A stretch of DNA of 64,000 nt, taken from NCBI RefSeq assembly GCF_000970685.1, contig NZ_LAJB01000002.1:403854-467853 (forward strand), in the 5' to 3' direction. Shown in pieces: positions 17,492 through 26,653 of this stretch. Made by a program: the position numbers and the translations under genes. The notes below the pieces were generated by a model that saw only the letters and a program-made list of their open reading frames with translations, had not been told where the DNA came from and ran no database searches. Source of the DNA: Domibacillus indicus. GTDB taxonomy: Bacteria > Bacillota > Bacilli > Bacillales > Domibacillaceae. How positions within the stretch are numbered: the stretch's first letter is position 1; each line of letters opens with the position of its first letter.

Positions 17492-18463
17492 CCGGTCAAT
17501 TTCAATATCAGCTGAATAAATAGAATGAATGACGCCGTCTTCGTCTTCAAGCCGGAGCACACCTTCTTCGGTAATGCCGAGCGCTTTTCCTCTGATCGAG
17601 CCGTTGAGCGTCCGCGCCGTAATCTGGCGGCCGATCGAAACGGCAAATGATTCCCATTTTTCTTTAATCGAACTGAATCCGTTGTTTAAATATTCTTTGT
17701 AATAGATTTCAATATTTTTCAAAACAGCCTGTACCAGTTTTGCGCGCGGCACATGCTCTCCTTTTTCCAGCGCAAGCGAGGTGGCAATGCCGGAGAGCTC
17801 TTCCGGAAAAGACTGCTGGTTTGCATTGATGCCGATTCCGATAATAAGTGAGCGGATACGGTCAGAATCCGCCTGCAGCTCCGTTAAAATGCCGGTTATT
17901 TTTTTCTCATTTAACAAAAGGTCATTCGGCCATTTGATTTCTGCCTTCAGTCCGGTTGTGTCACGAATTGCCTCCGTTACCGCCACAGCGGCAATTAACG
18001 TAAATTGCGGCGCTCTGTGCGGCGGCAGATCCGGCTTTAATATCAGGCTCATCCAGATCCCCGTATATTTTGGCGAATGAAAGGTCCTGGTCATCCGTCC
18101 TCGTCCCGCAGTTTGCTCTTCCGCAATGACCAGCGTGCCTTCAGGCGCTTCTTCCGCTATTTTGTGCGCTTCCTTTTGAGTGGATTCCACACTTTCCTTG
18201 AAAACGATATGCTTGCCCAGCCGGTTTGTTTCCAGTCCGAGCAGCAATTCATTTTCACTTACCTTATCAGGCTTCGCCGTAATCCGGTAGCCCTTATTCC
18301 GTACAGCTTCTAATTCAAATCCTTCCTGGCGGAGTGATTCAATATGCTTCCAGACCGCTGTGCGGGAACAGCCGATACTGTCTGCAAGCGCCTGGCCGGA
18401 TACAAAATCGCCCCCGGCTTTTGAGAATACTTCAAGCAGCTTATGTTTTACAGAAGATTGCAT
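17489..18463 (-). CDS. birA: bifunctional biotin ligase/biotin operon repressor
   Basis: A 324-residue BirA. The N-terminal winged helix has CSRTAVWKHIESLRQEGF, so it is the DNA-binding type that represses biotin genes. The ligase domain shows TAGRGRMTRTFHSP for biotinyl-AMP formation and IKWPNDLLL. The small C-terminal SH3-like domain follows (GKALGITEEGVLRLEDEDG). ATG at 18463 has AAAGGTGG eight bases upstream, while an earlier GTG has none. It overlaps the end of cca by 16 bases. Confidence 0.96.
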   Translation of the reverse strand: MQSSVKHKLLEVFSKAGGDFVSGQALADSIGCSRTAVWKHIESLRQEGFELEAVRNKGYRITAKPDKVSENELLLGLETNRLGKHIVFKESVESTQKEAHKIAEEAPEGTLVIAEEQTAGRGRMTRTFHSPKYTGIWMSLILKPDLPPHRAPQFTLIAAVAVTEAIRDTTGLKAEIKWPNDLLLNEKKITGILTELQADSDRIRSLIIGIGINANQQSFPEELSGIATSLALEKGEHVPRAKLVQAVLKNIEIYYKEYLNNGFSSIKEKWESFAVSIGRQITARTLNGSIRGKALGITEEGVLRLEDEDGVIHSIYSADIEIDR

Positions 18464-19638
18464 GCGCGCAGCCACCTTTCAATTTCCATTCGTTCATTTT
18501 GTAATTTGCCGGCAATCACCGCTTTTTCCGTTTGTTCAAGCGCTTCTTTGATCCACACACCGCGCGGCCTGCTAGACCACTGGAGCAGCTCTTTGCCAGT
18601 AACCGCAAGATCCTGGCGGCTTTTGATCGGAAGTGCTTTAAACCGGCGGATGATCTCCTGCGGATCTGCTTCTTTACCGGCTAAAACAGCGGCCGCGGCT
18701 GAAGCATCCACAGCTGCATCAATTCCCGATTGAAATAAAAGCCAGTCACTGGCACCGTCAGCCTGCAGCTGCTTTAAAGTGCGAATGCTCTGCACGATAT
18801 GCTTGATTCTTTTTTGCGGCATTCGCCAGCCAGTTAAAAAAGAGGCCGGATCATGGCTGCATAAATAAGCGGCCGCAATCCATACCTGTCCGGCTGACAG
18901 CTTCTCAAGCGGCAGCTTTGCAAGGCCTGCCAGCGCTTTTTCCTGTCCGTCAAGCCCAGGAAGAAACCGGTAAAGGCCCGTTTCAATTAACACGGACAGC
19001 GCCCGCTTCCTATCGGGTCCTCCAACTAATTTGTCCATCTCATTCAGCTTTCGCTCCACCGCAATATGGCCAAGCAGCGGTGCATGATTTGCCATGGCCA
19101 GCTTTGTTTCCGCATCGAGGCTGAAACAAAGCTGGCTTGCAAATCGTGCCGCACGCATCATCCGGAGAGCGTCCTCTGAAAACCGTTCTCCGGCGCTGCC
19201 TACGGTTCGGATCAGTCTTTTTTGAATATCCGTTCTTCCATGAAATGGGTCAATCCACTCTCCGGCTTTATTCATCGCCATCGCATTCATCGTAAAATCA
19301 CGCCGCTTCAAATCTTCATAAAGAGACCGGACAAATTCAACTCGGTCCGGCCGCCTGAAGTCGCTATAACTCGATTCTGTACGAAAGGTTGTCACCTCAA
19401 ACCCGGTGCCATTCTGCAAAACAAGAACTGTGCCATGGTCAATGCCCACATCAACTGTATGAGAAAACACCTGCTTTACCTCGGATGGGACCGCTGAAGT
19501 AGCAATGTCTACATCATGGACAGGGCGGTTTAAAAAAAGATCTCGAACCGCCCCGCCGACAAAGTATGCTTCAAAGCCCGCTTTCTCAAGACGCTCAATT
19601 ACCGGCAGAGCCTGCTGAAAAAACAGGTCATTACTCAT
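18448..19638 (-). CDS. cca: CCA-adding tRNA nucleotidyltransferase
   Basis: Adds or repairs the 3' CCA of tRNA. The 396-residue class II enzyme starts with the nucleotidyltransferase core [13 protein letters not shown] and HDVDIATSA (DxD), followed by [10 protein letters not shown], the template motif [15 protein letters not shown], and the helical neck and tail domains. ATG at 19638 has AGGAG seven bases upstream and overlaps the bshA stop. The order bshA-cca-birA is as in B. subtilis. Confidence 0.96.
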   Translation of the reverse strand: MSNDLFFQQALPVIERLEKAGFEAYFVGGAVRDLFLNRPVHDVDIATSAVPSEVKQVFSHTVDVGIDHGTVLVLQNGTGFEVTTFRTESSYSDFRRPDRVEFVRSLYEDLKRRDFTMNAMAMNKAGEWIDPFHGRTDIQKRLIRTVGSAGERFSEDALRMMRAARFASQLCFSLDAETKLAMANHAPLLGHIAVERKLNEMDKLVGGPDRKRALSVLIETGLYRFLPGLDGQEKALAGLAKLPLEKLSAGQVWIAAAYLCSHDPASFLTGWRMPQKRIKHIVQSIRTLKQLQADGASDWLLFQSGIDAAVDASAAAAVLAGKEADPQEIIRRFKALPIKSRQDLAVTGKELLQWSSRPRGVWIKEALEQTEKAVIAGKLQNERMEIERWLRACNLL

Positions 19639-20776
19639 CAAAAGTCTCCTTTAACAGACGATAATAAACACGCTCATACTGGCCGACAATATCGGAAGAA
19701 TGAAACCGCTCGCGGACCGTTTCGATTGCCCGCTGTTTCATGTATTTATATAATGCTTCATCTGTCAGCAGGCGGATTGCCGCTTCACTGATCGCCGCAA
19801 TGTCTCCGACCGGACGGACGAATCCGTTTTCCCCGTCTTCAATTACTTCAGGAATGCCTCCTGCATCGGTTCCAATGCAGGGAACTCCGCACGCCATTGC
19901 TTCAAGCGCTACAAGGCCAAAACTTTCTTTTTCTGACAGCAGCAGCTTTACATCGCTGATCGCATACAGCTCTTCAAGGTTATCCTGCTTCCCGAGATAC
20001 AAAATGCAGCCTTCAAGACCGAGCGATTCTGCCAGCCGGCAGACAACCGTCATTTCCGGCCCATCTCCGACAAGAAGCAGCTTGGCAGGCATTTGCTCAA
20101 TAATACTGGCAAATACTTTCACCACATCCGTGACCCGCTTAACTGCACGGAAGTTGGAAACGTGAATAACCACTTTTTCGTCATCAGCAATTCCGAGCTC
20201 CCTTTTTAAGTTGCGGTCTGTTTCAATCGGCTGATAAACCCGCTCATCAATAAAGTTGTACACGGTTTCAATCTGCTTATCCGGCGCAATCATATCGTTT
20301 GTCTGCTCAACGAGCGAATGAGACACGGCTGTTACTGCATCTGACTGTTCGATTCCGAATTTGATGGCCGGCGTGAGTGCGGAATCCGACCCGAGCACCG
20401 TAATGTCTGTGCCGTGCAGCGTCGTCACGATTTTCACATCAGATTTGGCCATCTGCTTGCCCAAAATCGCGCAGACCGCGTGTGGAATGGCATAGTGGAC
20501 ATGCAAAATATCAAGCTTTTCCCGCTTAATGATATCTGCCATTTTGCTCGCCAGCGCGATATCATACGGCGGATACTGAAAAACCGAATACTGGTTGACC
20601 TCTACCTGATGAAAAAAAATATTATGGTAATACATTCGATTTAAACGGAACGGAACCGCCGATGTAATAAAATGGATCGTATGTCCTTTTTCCGCCAGCA
20701 GCTTGCCAAGTTCTGTTGCTACTACACCTGATCCGCCGACGGTCGGATAGCAGGTAATGCCAATGTTTAATCCCAT
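19631..20776 (-). CDS. bshA: N-acetyl-alpha-D-glucosaminyl L-malate synthase
   Basis: First enzyme of bacillithiol synthesis, a GT4-family glycosyltransferase joining GlcNAc from UDP-GlcNAc to L-malate. The 381-residue protein has the N-terminal Rossmann glycine loop [19 protein letters not shown] and, in the C-terminal half, [19 protein letters not shown] with the EX7E motif. The ATG at 20776 ([11 protein letters not shown]) has AGGGG upstream. In B. subtilis bshB1 stands between mgsA and bshA; here only 16 bases do. Confidence 0.94.
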   Translation of the reverse strand: MGLNIGITCYPTVGGSGVVATELGKLLAEKGHTIHFITSAVPFRLNRMYYHNIFFHQVEVNQYSVFQYPPYDIALASKMADIIKREKLDILHVHYAIPHAVCAILGKQMAKSDVKIVTTLHGTDITVLGSDSALTPAIKFGIEQSDAVTAVSHSLVEQTNDMIAPDKQIETVYNFIDERVYQPIETDRNLKRELGIADDEKVVIHVSNFRAVKRVTDVVKVFASIIEQMPAKLLLVGDGPEMTVVCRLAESLGLEGCILYLGKQDNLEELYAISDVKLLLSEKESFGLVALEAMACGVPCIGTDAGGIPEVIEDGENGFVRPVGDIAAISEAAIRLLTDEALYKYMKQRAIETVRERFHSSDIVGQYERVYYRLLKETFDE

Positions 20777-20792
20777 CTTTTTCCCCTGCCGA

Positions 20793-21170
20793 TCATTCAC
20801 TCTGTTCTTCAATAATCCCATCAATTAATACGCGTGCTGTGCCAAGATTTGTGGCAAGCGGCACAGAATAAACATCACAAAGCCGGACAAGTGCCGTTAC
20901 ATCCGGCTCATGCGGCTGTGCGGTAAGCGGGTCGCGGAAGAAAAAAACAAAGTCCATTTCTCCGCGGGCTATCCGCGCACCGATTTCCTGGTCGCCTCCG
21001 AGCGGCCCCGACTGAAAACGGTGAACATTCAGCCCTGTTTTCTCCATAACACGCGTCCCAGTTGTTCCGGTCGCAAACAGCGTATGCTGGCTGAAAACAT
21101 CTTTATGAAGATCTACAAATTCCATCAGCTCTTCTTTTTTCTTATCGTGTGCAATCAGTGCAATATTCAT
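20793..21170 (-). CDS. mgsA: methylglyoxal synthase
   Basis: Converts dihydroxyacetone phosphate to methylglyoxal and phosphate, a bypass of lower glycolysis. Active-site segments are visible: [31 protein letters not shown] with the catalytic Asp, and [15 protein letters not shown]. At 125 residues it is about ten shorter than B. subtilis MgsA at the C-terminus (ends IIEEQSE). It lies between dapB and bshA with short gaps, so it is likely in the dapB operon. Confidence 0.95.
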   Translation of the reverse strand: MNIALIAHDKKKEELMEFVDLHKDVFSQHTLFATGTTGTRVMEKTGLNVHRFQSGPLGGDQEIGARIARGEMDFVFFFRDPLTAQPHEPDVTALVRLCDVYSVPLATNLGTARVLIDGIIEEQSE

Positions 21171-21182
21171 TAAAATCCCCCA

Positions 21183-21980
21183 TTAATCTAAAATGTTTTC
21201 AAGCCCGTAAACAAGTGTTCTTGTTTTCATAACTGTCTCCACACACACTTTTACTCCCGACATAAAGGATGCCCGGTTGTATGAATCGTGGCGGATCGTC
21301 AGCGTTTCGCCGTCCGCGCCGAAGAGCACCTGCTGGTGGGCAATCAGTCCCGGCAAGCGGACACTGTGAATGTGCATACCGTTCATTTCAGCCCCGCGCG
21401 CACCCGGAATCGTTTCTTTTTCGTCTGGATGCCCCTGTTTTTTCGGCTCGCGGATTTCATTGATCATCTGTGCTGTTTTTACGGCCGTCCCGGAAGGAGC
21501 GTCCAGCTTTTTATCATGATGAAGCTCAATAATTTCCACATCGCTGAAATATTTGGCGGCCATTTGAGAAAATTTCATCATCAACACGGCCCCGATCGCA
21601 AAATTAGGCGCGATAATGCAGCCAAGCTCTTTTGCTTCCGACAGCTCTTTTAGCTCCGCCAGCTGCTCATCTGTAAAGCCCGTTGTCCCGACAACGGGGC
21701 GAATGCCATGCTCGAGCGCTGTTTTTGTATGTATATAGCCGAATTCCGGTGTTGTTAAATCAATCAGTACGTCTGCCGGCTGCTCAGAAAAACATTCCTT
21801 CACATCGGTATAAATGGGCACCTGCGACCCGGCAAATCCGATATCGGCCAGTGTCTGCCCTCCATGTTTCCGATCAAGAGCCGCCACCAGTTCAAATTCC
21901 GGTGTATTCATCACCATTTTAACGGCTTCTACTCCCATGCGGCCGCGCGGGCCCGCAATAATGACACGAATGCTGCTCAT
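21183..21980 (-). CDS. dapB: 4-hydroxy-tetrahydrodipicolinate reductase
   Basis: Lysine/diaminopimelate pathway reductase, 265 residues. The N-terminal dinucleotide-binding loop is [14 protein letters not shown], the catalytic His region is [17 protein letters not shown], and the NAD-contact segment is [14 protein letters not shown] supplies peptidoglycan and dipicolinate for spores. The ATG directly follows the ypjD stop with no gap, so the two are translated together; mgsA follows 12 bases later. Confidence 0.96.
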   Translation of the reverse strand: MSSIRVIIAGPRGRMGVEAVKMVMNTPEFELVAALDRKHGGQTLADIGFAGSQVPIYTDVKECFSEQPADVLIDLTTPEFGYIHTKTALEHGIRPVVGTTGFTDEQLAELKELSEAKELGCIIAPNFAIGAVLMMKFSQMAAKYFSDVEIIELHHDKKLDAPSGTAVKTAQMINEIREPKKQGHPDEKETIPGARGAEMNGMHIHSVRLPGLIAHQQVLFGADGETLTIRHDSYNRASFMSGVKVCVETVMKTRTLVYGLENILD

Positions 21981-22313
21981 TTATTTTTCCTCCTCAATTC
22001 TCGTCCAGCGGTCCTTATCTCTCGTCTGGAATTTATTCATAACCCGGTCGTGTGCTGTCTGCAAATCAATATCGAGTGAATTTGCCAGGCAAATGGCCAC
22101 AAACAGCACATCTCCAAGTTCTTCTTCAATGGTTTTTTCTTCTTCGGATGATTTCTTTGGCTTTTCGCCGTGATAATGATTAATCTCCCTGGCAAGCTCC
22201 CCCATTTCTTCTGTGAGGCGCGCCATCATGGCAAGCGGGCTGAAGTAGCCTTCTTTAAACTGGCTGATATAGCCGTCCACTTCTTTTTGCATATCACGCA
22301 TTGATTTATCCAT
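21981..22313 (-). CDS. ypjD: MazG-like nucleotide pyrophosphohydrolase YpjD
   Basis: A 110-residue all-helical protein with the MazG/dUTPase-type metal-binding helices: ARLTEEMGELAREINH (EExxE) and EEELGDVLFVAICLANSLDID (ExxxD). These enzymes hydrolyse nucleoside triphosphates to monophosphates and are thought to clean the nucleotide pool; the substrate here is unknown. ATG at 22313 has GGTG six bases upstream. It heads the ypjD-dapB-mgsA-bshA-cca-birA group. Confidence 0.9.
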   Translation of the reverse strand: MDKSMRDMQKEVDGYISQFKEGYFSPLAMMARLTEEMGELAREINHYHGEKPKKSSEEEKTIEEELGDVLFVAICLANSLDIDLQTAHDRVMNKFQTRDKDRWTRIEEEK

Positions 22314-22410
22314 TTTTTTCACCACTTTCTCTCTTCTATATGTTACATATTATATAGGAACGGCGCAATTTTTTCTTTCTGCCTATTTCAATTTAAAAAA
22401 GGAGCTTTTT

Positions 22411-23283
22411 ATGAATCAGGGATTACAGGCAAAAAACATTTTCTTTATTTTATTGGGTTCAGCGATTTTTTCGTTCGGGCTTGTTCATTTCAATATGGAG
22501 AACAACCTGGCTGAAGGCGGATTTACGGGAATTACCCTGCTGCTTTACAACCTGTTTTCTATTGACCCGTCCTACTCGAACCTTATCTTAAATATCCCGG
22601 TTTTCTTTATCGGCTGGAAGCTGCTCGGCCGCCGGTCTTTTTACTATACACTTGTCGGCACCTTCAGCGTTTCACTTTTTTTATGGATTTTCCAGCGCTG
22701 GCAGCTTCATATTCCGCTCCACGATGACCTGTTTCTTGCCGCTTTGTTTGCCGGCGTGTTTATCGGAACCGGTCTCGGCATTACGTTTCGTTACGGCGGC
22801 ACAACAGGCGGGGTGGATATTATCGCACGGCTTGTGCATAAATACCGGCAGGTGAGCATGGGGAAAACAATGTTTTTGTTTGATGCGGGCGTTATTCTTG
22901 CGTCCATTCTTACCTATATAGATTACCGTGAAGCCATGTATACGCTTGTCGTTGTATTTATTGCCTCGCGTGTAATTGATTTTATGCAGGAAGGAGCTTA
23001 TGCGGCCCGGGGAGCAATGATTATCTCCTCTGCTCATGAAGAAATCGCGGAAGAAATTCATAAACGGATGGATCGCGGCGTGACCATTTTAAAAGGATAC
23101 GGTTCATTCACAAAGCAAGAACGTGATGTTTTATATTGCGTCGTTGGCAGGAATGAAATCGTCCGCTTAAAAAACATTATTCAAGCTGTTGACCCGCACG
23201 CCTTTGTCTCCGTCACCGCCGTTCATGATGTTTTTGGCGAAGGCTTTACTCTTGATGAAAATAAACAGCCGATTGAACAATAA
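22411..23283 (+). CDS. YitT family membrane protein (YpjC-like)
   Basis: A 290-residue integral membrane protein with five to six hydrophobic segments in residues 8-190 (DUF161/YitT core), including the glycine-rich EGGFTGITLLLYN and FRYGGTTGGVDIIARL. A cytoplasmic C-terminal domain of DUF2179 type follows (RGVTILKGYGSFTKQERDVLYCVV). The family's transport or signalling role is not established. It is on the plus strand, divergent from ypjD, with AAAGGAG before the ATG. B. subtilis ypjC lies at this place and belongs to the same family, so orthology is likely. Confidence 0.88.
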   Translation: MNQGLQAKNIFFILLGSAIFSFGLVHFNMENNLAEGGFTGITLLLYNLFSIDPSYSNLILNIPVFFIGWKLLGRRSFYYTLVGTFSVSLFLWIFQRWQLHIPLHDDLFLAALFAGVFIGTGLGITFRYGGTTGGVDIIARLVHKYRQVSMGKTMFLFDAGVILASILTYIDYREAMYTLVVVFIASRVIDFMQEGAYAARGAMIISSAHEEIAEEIHKRMDRGVTILKGYGSFTKQERDVLYCVVGRNEIVRLKNIIQAVDPHAFVSVTAVHDVFGEGFTLDENKQPIEQ

Positions 23284-23286
23284 AAA

Positions 23287-23311
23287 AACACCGGAGAATG
23301 TCCCCGGTGTT
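23287..23311 (+). terminator. terminator copy 1 after the YitT-family gene
   Basis: AACACCGG / CCGGTGTT stem following the stop codon, with a short T tract. It is nearly identical to the hairpin at 23461-23495 (3 differences in 31 bases). Confidence 0.65.
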
Positions 23312-23312
23312 T

Positions 23313-23435
23313 AGGCTGTTGACAAACGCTCGCTTTCGGCGTCACTTGCCGGCTGTGAATGCTCATGACCCCAAAAGGTCACTCCGCTTCCCAGCCGGCG
23401 GCGTTCCTGGAAAGACAACCGCTTTCAATCAGCCT
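23313..23435. repeat. 123-base palindromic intergenic element (MITE/REP-like)
   Basis: Arms pair about one centre near 23373.5: TGACC/GGTCA, GAA/TTC, GCCGGCTG/CAGCCGGC, CTTTC/GAAAG, and, offset by one base, AGGCTG/CAGCCT at the ends. It contains no open reading frame of note. It sits between two near-identical terminator hairpins. The symmetry and terminal repeats suggest a small mobile or REP-type element; I saw no other copy in the window. Confidence 0.55.
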
Positions 23436-23460
23436 GCTTTCTAACTTTGTCTGCACTCAA

Positions 23461-23495
23461 AAAAAACACCGGGGAATATCTCCGGTGTTTTTTTC
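23461..23495. terminator. terminator copy 2, bidirectional, before yugP
   Basis: A-run, AACACCGG / CCGGTGTT stem, T-run, symmetrical on both strands. It directly precedes the yugP stop and so terminates yugP; on the plus strand it backs up copy 1. Confidence 0.8.
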
Positions 23496-24176
23496 TTAAT
23501 CGTCGCTTTGAGCCATACCTGTATACATTAATACAAGGCGGACTAATTCAAGCACAGCAACCGCTGCTGCTGCCACATATGTCATTGCCGCCGCATTTAA
23601 TACTTTGCGGGCTTCCCGTTCCTCATTATTGCGGATGATGCCGGAAGCAACAATCTGGTCCATTGCCCGGTTTGAAGCATTAAACTCAACCGGCAGGGTC
23701 ACAACCTGGAACAAAACGCCGGCAGCCATTAAAATAATTCCCAGCAGAAGCATATTGGTTGCCTGAGCGAAAATACCGATCATAATGAAAACCCATGACA
23801 TGTTTGAGCTGATATTCGCGACCGGCACAAGAGCGTGGCGGAAACGCAGAAATGCATAGCCTACTTTGTCTTGAATAGCATGGCCGACCTCATGGGCAGC
23901 GACCGCCGCACCGGCAATCGAATGACCGTGAAAATTGTTTGGCGACAGGCTGACTGTTTTTGTCAGCGGGTTGTAATGGTCACTTAGAAACCCGTGTGAT
24001 TCTACTACTTTTACATGCTGCAGGCCGTTATCATCCAAAATGCGGCGCGCTGCTTCAGCACCTGTAATGCCTGTTGAAACCGGTACTCTTGAATATTTAT
24101 TATACGTGCTTTTCACCTTAAATTGCGCCCAGAGCGGCAATAGGATAAGCAGAGCGAAATAAACAATCCAGATCAT
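23496..24176 (-). CDS. yugP: membrane zinc metallopeptidase, YugP family
   Basis: A 226-residue membrane protein with an N-terminal hydrophobic segment, the zinc site AAHEVGHAIQDK (HExxH) around residue 93, two central membrane helices and one near the C-terminus (TYVAAAAVAVLELVRLVL). This pattern is that of the Zn_peptidase_2 (YugP) family. Substrates are unknown. B. subtilis yugP is located elsewhere in the chromosome, so its presence between ypjC and ypjB is a local difference. Confidence 0.88.
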   Translation of the reverse strand: MIWIVYFALLILLPLWAQFKVKSTYNKYSRVPVSTGITGAEAARRILDDNGLQHVKVVESHGFLSDHYNPLTKTVSLSPNNFHGHSIAGAAVAAHEVGHAIQDKVGYAFLRFRHALVPVANISSNMSWVFIMIGIFAQATNMLLLGIILMAAGVLFQVVTLPVEFNASNRAMDQIVASGIIRNNEEREARKVLNAAAMTYVAAAAVAVLELVRLVLMYTGMAQSDD

Positions 24177-24249
24177 GTAAACCCATCTACCTCCGTAGTT
24201 GTATCGTATTTTTTCTTACTGTTATTGTACCGGTTAATACCCCCAGGCG

Positions 24250-24456
24250 TCAAAGATTATGTTTGCGGCCTTTCTGTTTTCTCATGCCTTTATATTTTTT
24301 TCTGCCTGTATATAAAAGCGATGCTGCGACCACTCCGCCTGTCAGGGCAGTTACATGGACAAGCTGTTCTTGTTTCTCTGCACTCAGCTCTTCCGCTTCG
24401 CTGACCGGCACAAATATGAGAAGGAAACTCCATAAAAAAGCGACAACTTTTTCCAT
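24250..24456 (-). CDS. very short YpjB-like membrane protein
   Basis: A 68-residue protein: an N-terminal signal or membrane segment (VVAFLWSFLLIFVPVSEA), a short charged linker, a second hydrophobic segment (LTGGVVAASLLYTG) and a basic tail RKKYKGMRKQKGRK. It has a GGAGG site six bases before the ATG at 24456. It occupies the place of B. subtilis ypjB, next to ypjA, and the end resembles the C-terminal anchor of that sporulation protein, but the ~200-residue middle domain is missing. It may be a reduced YpjB or an unrelated small protein. Confidence 0.55.
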   Translation of the reverse strand: MEKVVAFLWSFLLIFVPVSEAEELSAEKQEQLVHVTALTGGVVAASLLYTGRKKYKGMRKQKGRKHNL

Positions 24457-24517
24457 TCTCTCTCCCTCCATCCGCTTCTTCAGTATATGCGGGCGGAAGG
24501 CGGAATGATGCCGCCTG

Positions 24518-25096
24518 TTACCAGATTACCCGTTTTGGCCGGACACACATCCACCAGGTAATAAAAATAGACAAAATGCTGAGCCAGAAAGTAAAATAAC
24601 CGATTTCCCGGATATATAAATGCAGCTGAGAATAAACCGGGTATTGCATATATACATAATCAATGATTTCATTATGCACCGTCCAGACAGCCGCAATGAT
24701 CAGATGAATCGGCTTTATCCGGAAAAACGGCGCATACAAAAGTCCCTGTACCGCCATGCCAAAATGGGAAGCCACAAGCATCCAGCCGAGCCAGGAAAGA
24801 TCCCCTGTGACAATAAGCGTCAGCATATTCATGACGACCGCCCAGATTCCATATTTAAACAGCGTCATGACTGCCAGCGCCTGTACAAGTCCCCACTGGC
24901 GCCCCATTAAAAGACCAAGCAGTGCAATTGTAAAAAACAAGCTGGCGGTCGGGCTGTCCGGAACAAACGGGAGGAAGATTGGATCTGTCTGCTCGAGCTG
25001 CGGCCCGTACCATATGTATCCATAAATCGTACCCAGCAGGTTTACAACAAAAAGTGCCCACATAAACGAGCGTTTTGATAAAAGAAAAAACAGCAT
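24518..25096 (-). CDS. ypjA: YpjA family membrane protein (DUF1405)
   Basis: A 192-residue polytopic membrane protein with about five or six helices. Features of the family include NLLGTIYGYIWYGPQL near the first helix and the FKYGIWAVVMN segment. It stands next to the qcr genes as in B. subtilis. Function unknown. The terminator after qcrC lies between it and that gene, so it probably has its own promoter. Confidence 0.88.
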   Translation of the reverse strand: MLFFLLSKRSFMWALFVVNLLGTIYGYIWYGPQLEQTDPIFLPFVPDSPTASLFFTIALLGLLMGRQWGLVQALAVMTLFKYGIWAVVMNMLTLIVTGDLSWLGWMLVASHFGMAVQGLLYAPFFRIKPIHLIIAAVWTVHNEIIDYVYMQYPVYSQLHLYIREIGYFTFWLSILSIFITWWMCVRPKRVIW

Positions 25097-25113
25097 AGCT
25101 GCGCCTCCATTGA

Positions 25114-25150
25114 AAAAAAGGACCGCCGAGCAAGTCGGACAGTCCTTTTT
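25114..25150 (-). terminator. terminator after qcrABC
   Basis: AAAAAGGAC / GTCCTTTTT arms with an inner CCGA/TCGG pair, just past the qcrC stop, ending in T residues on the minus strand. Confidence 0.75.
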
Positions 25151-25153
25151 CGA

Positions 25154-25921
25154 TTATTCTGCTTCAAGTGTTGAAATAAACTCAGACAGCTTTACAAGGT
25201 CTTCGTCATTTCCCTTATACATTCCAGCTGGCATGCTGCCTTTCCCGTTTTTCGCAATATCTGCGACTTCTTCCGGTGTCAGGCCTGTGCCGATCAGGGA
25301 TGGTGCAGCTGCTCCGCCCGATAACGTATCACCGTGGCAGTTGATACAGCCGTTTTCCTCGTAAATTTGGAAACCTTCCGAACTGGTATCGATCGCCGCT
25401 TCTTCGACGATTTTCCCCTGTGCTTCTTTTGCTTCCCAGTCCACCGCGTCGGCAGATTCCCATGTAAGATAAATAACTGAGGCAAGCGCCAGCAGCATAA
25501 AGCCAGTCGCAAATGGCCGTTCCAACGGACGGCGCTTTGGACCGCGGTCAATAAACGGTGCCAGCATCAAGCCGCCAAATGCAAGGCCCGGAATGATAAA
25601 CGCCCCAATGACATTGTATGGTCCTGATGCGTATGAATATTTCAGTAATTGGTATAAGAATAAGAAATACCAGTCAGGCAGCGGCAAATAGCCGGTATCT
25701 GTCGGATCCGCGACACGCTCAAGCGGAGACGGGTGGGCGATTGTCAGACAAAGATACCCGATCAGGAAGACGGAACCAACCATCCATTCCTTTAAAAGGA
25801 AGTTTGGCCAGAAGGCTTCCGTTTTGCCTGGATATTCCGAATAATCTTTCGGGATATTTGGTTTGCGTTCAGCCGGAATACGAGAATCCCCGACGAACTT
25901 CATCCCTTTTCCACGATGCAT
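25154..25921 (-). CDS. qcrC: menaquinol:cytochrome c reductase, cytochrome b/c subunit
   Basis: A 255-residue fusion of the C-terminal helices of cytochrome b (subunit IV-like, with PLPDWYFLFLYQLLKY) and a C-terminal cytochrome c domain. The covalent heme site is CINCH at residues ~198-202, with a later Met as sixth ligand candidate in KGSMPAGMYKG. This fused form is typical of the Bacillus bc complex. It is the third gene of qcrA-qcrB-qcrC and is followed by a terminator. Confidence 0.96.
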   Translation of the reverse strand: MHRGKGMKFVGDSRIPAERKPNIPKDYSEYPGKTEAFWPNFLLKEWMVGSVFLIGYLCLTIAHPSPLERVADPTDTGYLPLPDWYFLFLYQLLKYSYASGPYNVIGAFIIPGLAFGGLMLAPFIDRGPKRRPLERPFATGFMLLALASVIYLTWESADAVDWEAKEAQGKIVEEAAIDTSSEGFQIYEENGCINCHGDTLSGGAAAPSLIGTGLTPEEVADIAKNGKGSMPAGMYKGNDEDLVKLSEFISTLEAE

Positions 25922-25964
25922 TGCGTTCCCCTCCTTTTAATCAAACTAAAACAGGCATCCGGTT

Positions 25965-26639
25965 TTACAACGGGCCGGAAATCCCCTGCTTGCGGATCAT
26001 GATAAAGTGAGCACCCATTAAGCCGAGCAAAGCGGCCGGCAGGAAGAAGACATGAATAGCGAAGAAACGTGTCAGCGTCTGGGCTCCGACAATATCCGGA
26101 TGTCCGGCAAGCAATACTTTTAATTCATGGCCGATCAGCGGTGTAGAAGCCGCAATCTCGATCCCTACTTTCGTCGCAAAAAGCGCCTTCATATCCCACG
26201 GAAGCAGGTAGCCTGTAAATCCAAGGCCGAGCATAACAAAGAAAATAAGTACGCCGACAATCCAGTTTAATTCACGCGGCTTTTTATAAGCTCCTTGGAA
26301 AAAGACACGCAGCGTATGTAAAAACATCATAACAATAACAAGACTCGCACCCCAGTGGTGCATACCGCGCACAATGACGCCAAATGCAACTTCATTTTGC
26401 AAATAGTAAACGGATTCCCATGCATTTTTAATATCCGGCACATAATACATTGTCAGGAACATTCCGGATAAAATCTGAATAACGGTAACGAAAAAAGTCA
26501 AACCGCCGAAACAGTAGACAAATGCCGAGAAATGATGGGCCGGGTTGACGTGCTCAGGCACTTCATGGTCTGCAATATCGCGCCACATTGGCGTAATATC
26601 GAGACGTTCATCCACCCAGTCATAAATTTTATTGAGCAT
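25965..26639 (-). CDS. qcrB: menaquinol:cytochrome c reductase, cytochrome b subunit
   Basis: A 224-residue cytochrome b6-type protein with four membrane helices. Heme-ligand histidines lie in RGMHHWGASLVIVMMFLH and in the AIHVFFLPAALLG helix. GFTGYLLPWD marks the quinol site region. It oxidises menaquinol in the cytoplasmic membrane and passes electrons on through QcrA and QcrC. A 14-base gap after qcrA shows one operon. Confidence 0.96.
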   Translation of the reverse strand: MLNKIYDWVDERLDITPMWRDIADHEVPEHVNPAHHFSAFVYCFGGLTFFVTVIQILSGMFLTMYYVPDIKNAWESVYYLQNEVAFGVIVRGMHHWGASLVIVMMFLHTLRVFFQGAYKKPRELNWIVGVLIFFVMLGLGFTGYLLPWDMKALFATKVGIEIAASTPLIGHELKVLLAGHPDIVGAQTLTRFFAIHVFFLPAALLGLMGAHFIMIRKQGISGPL

Positions 26640-26653
26640 GTATTACGCCTCCT

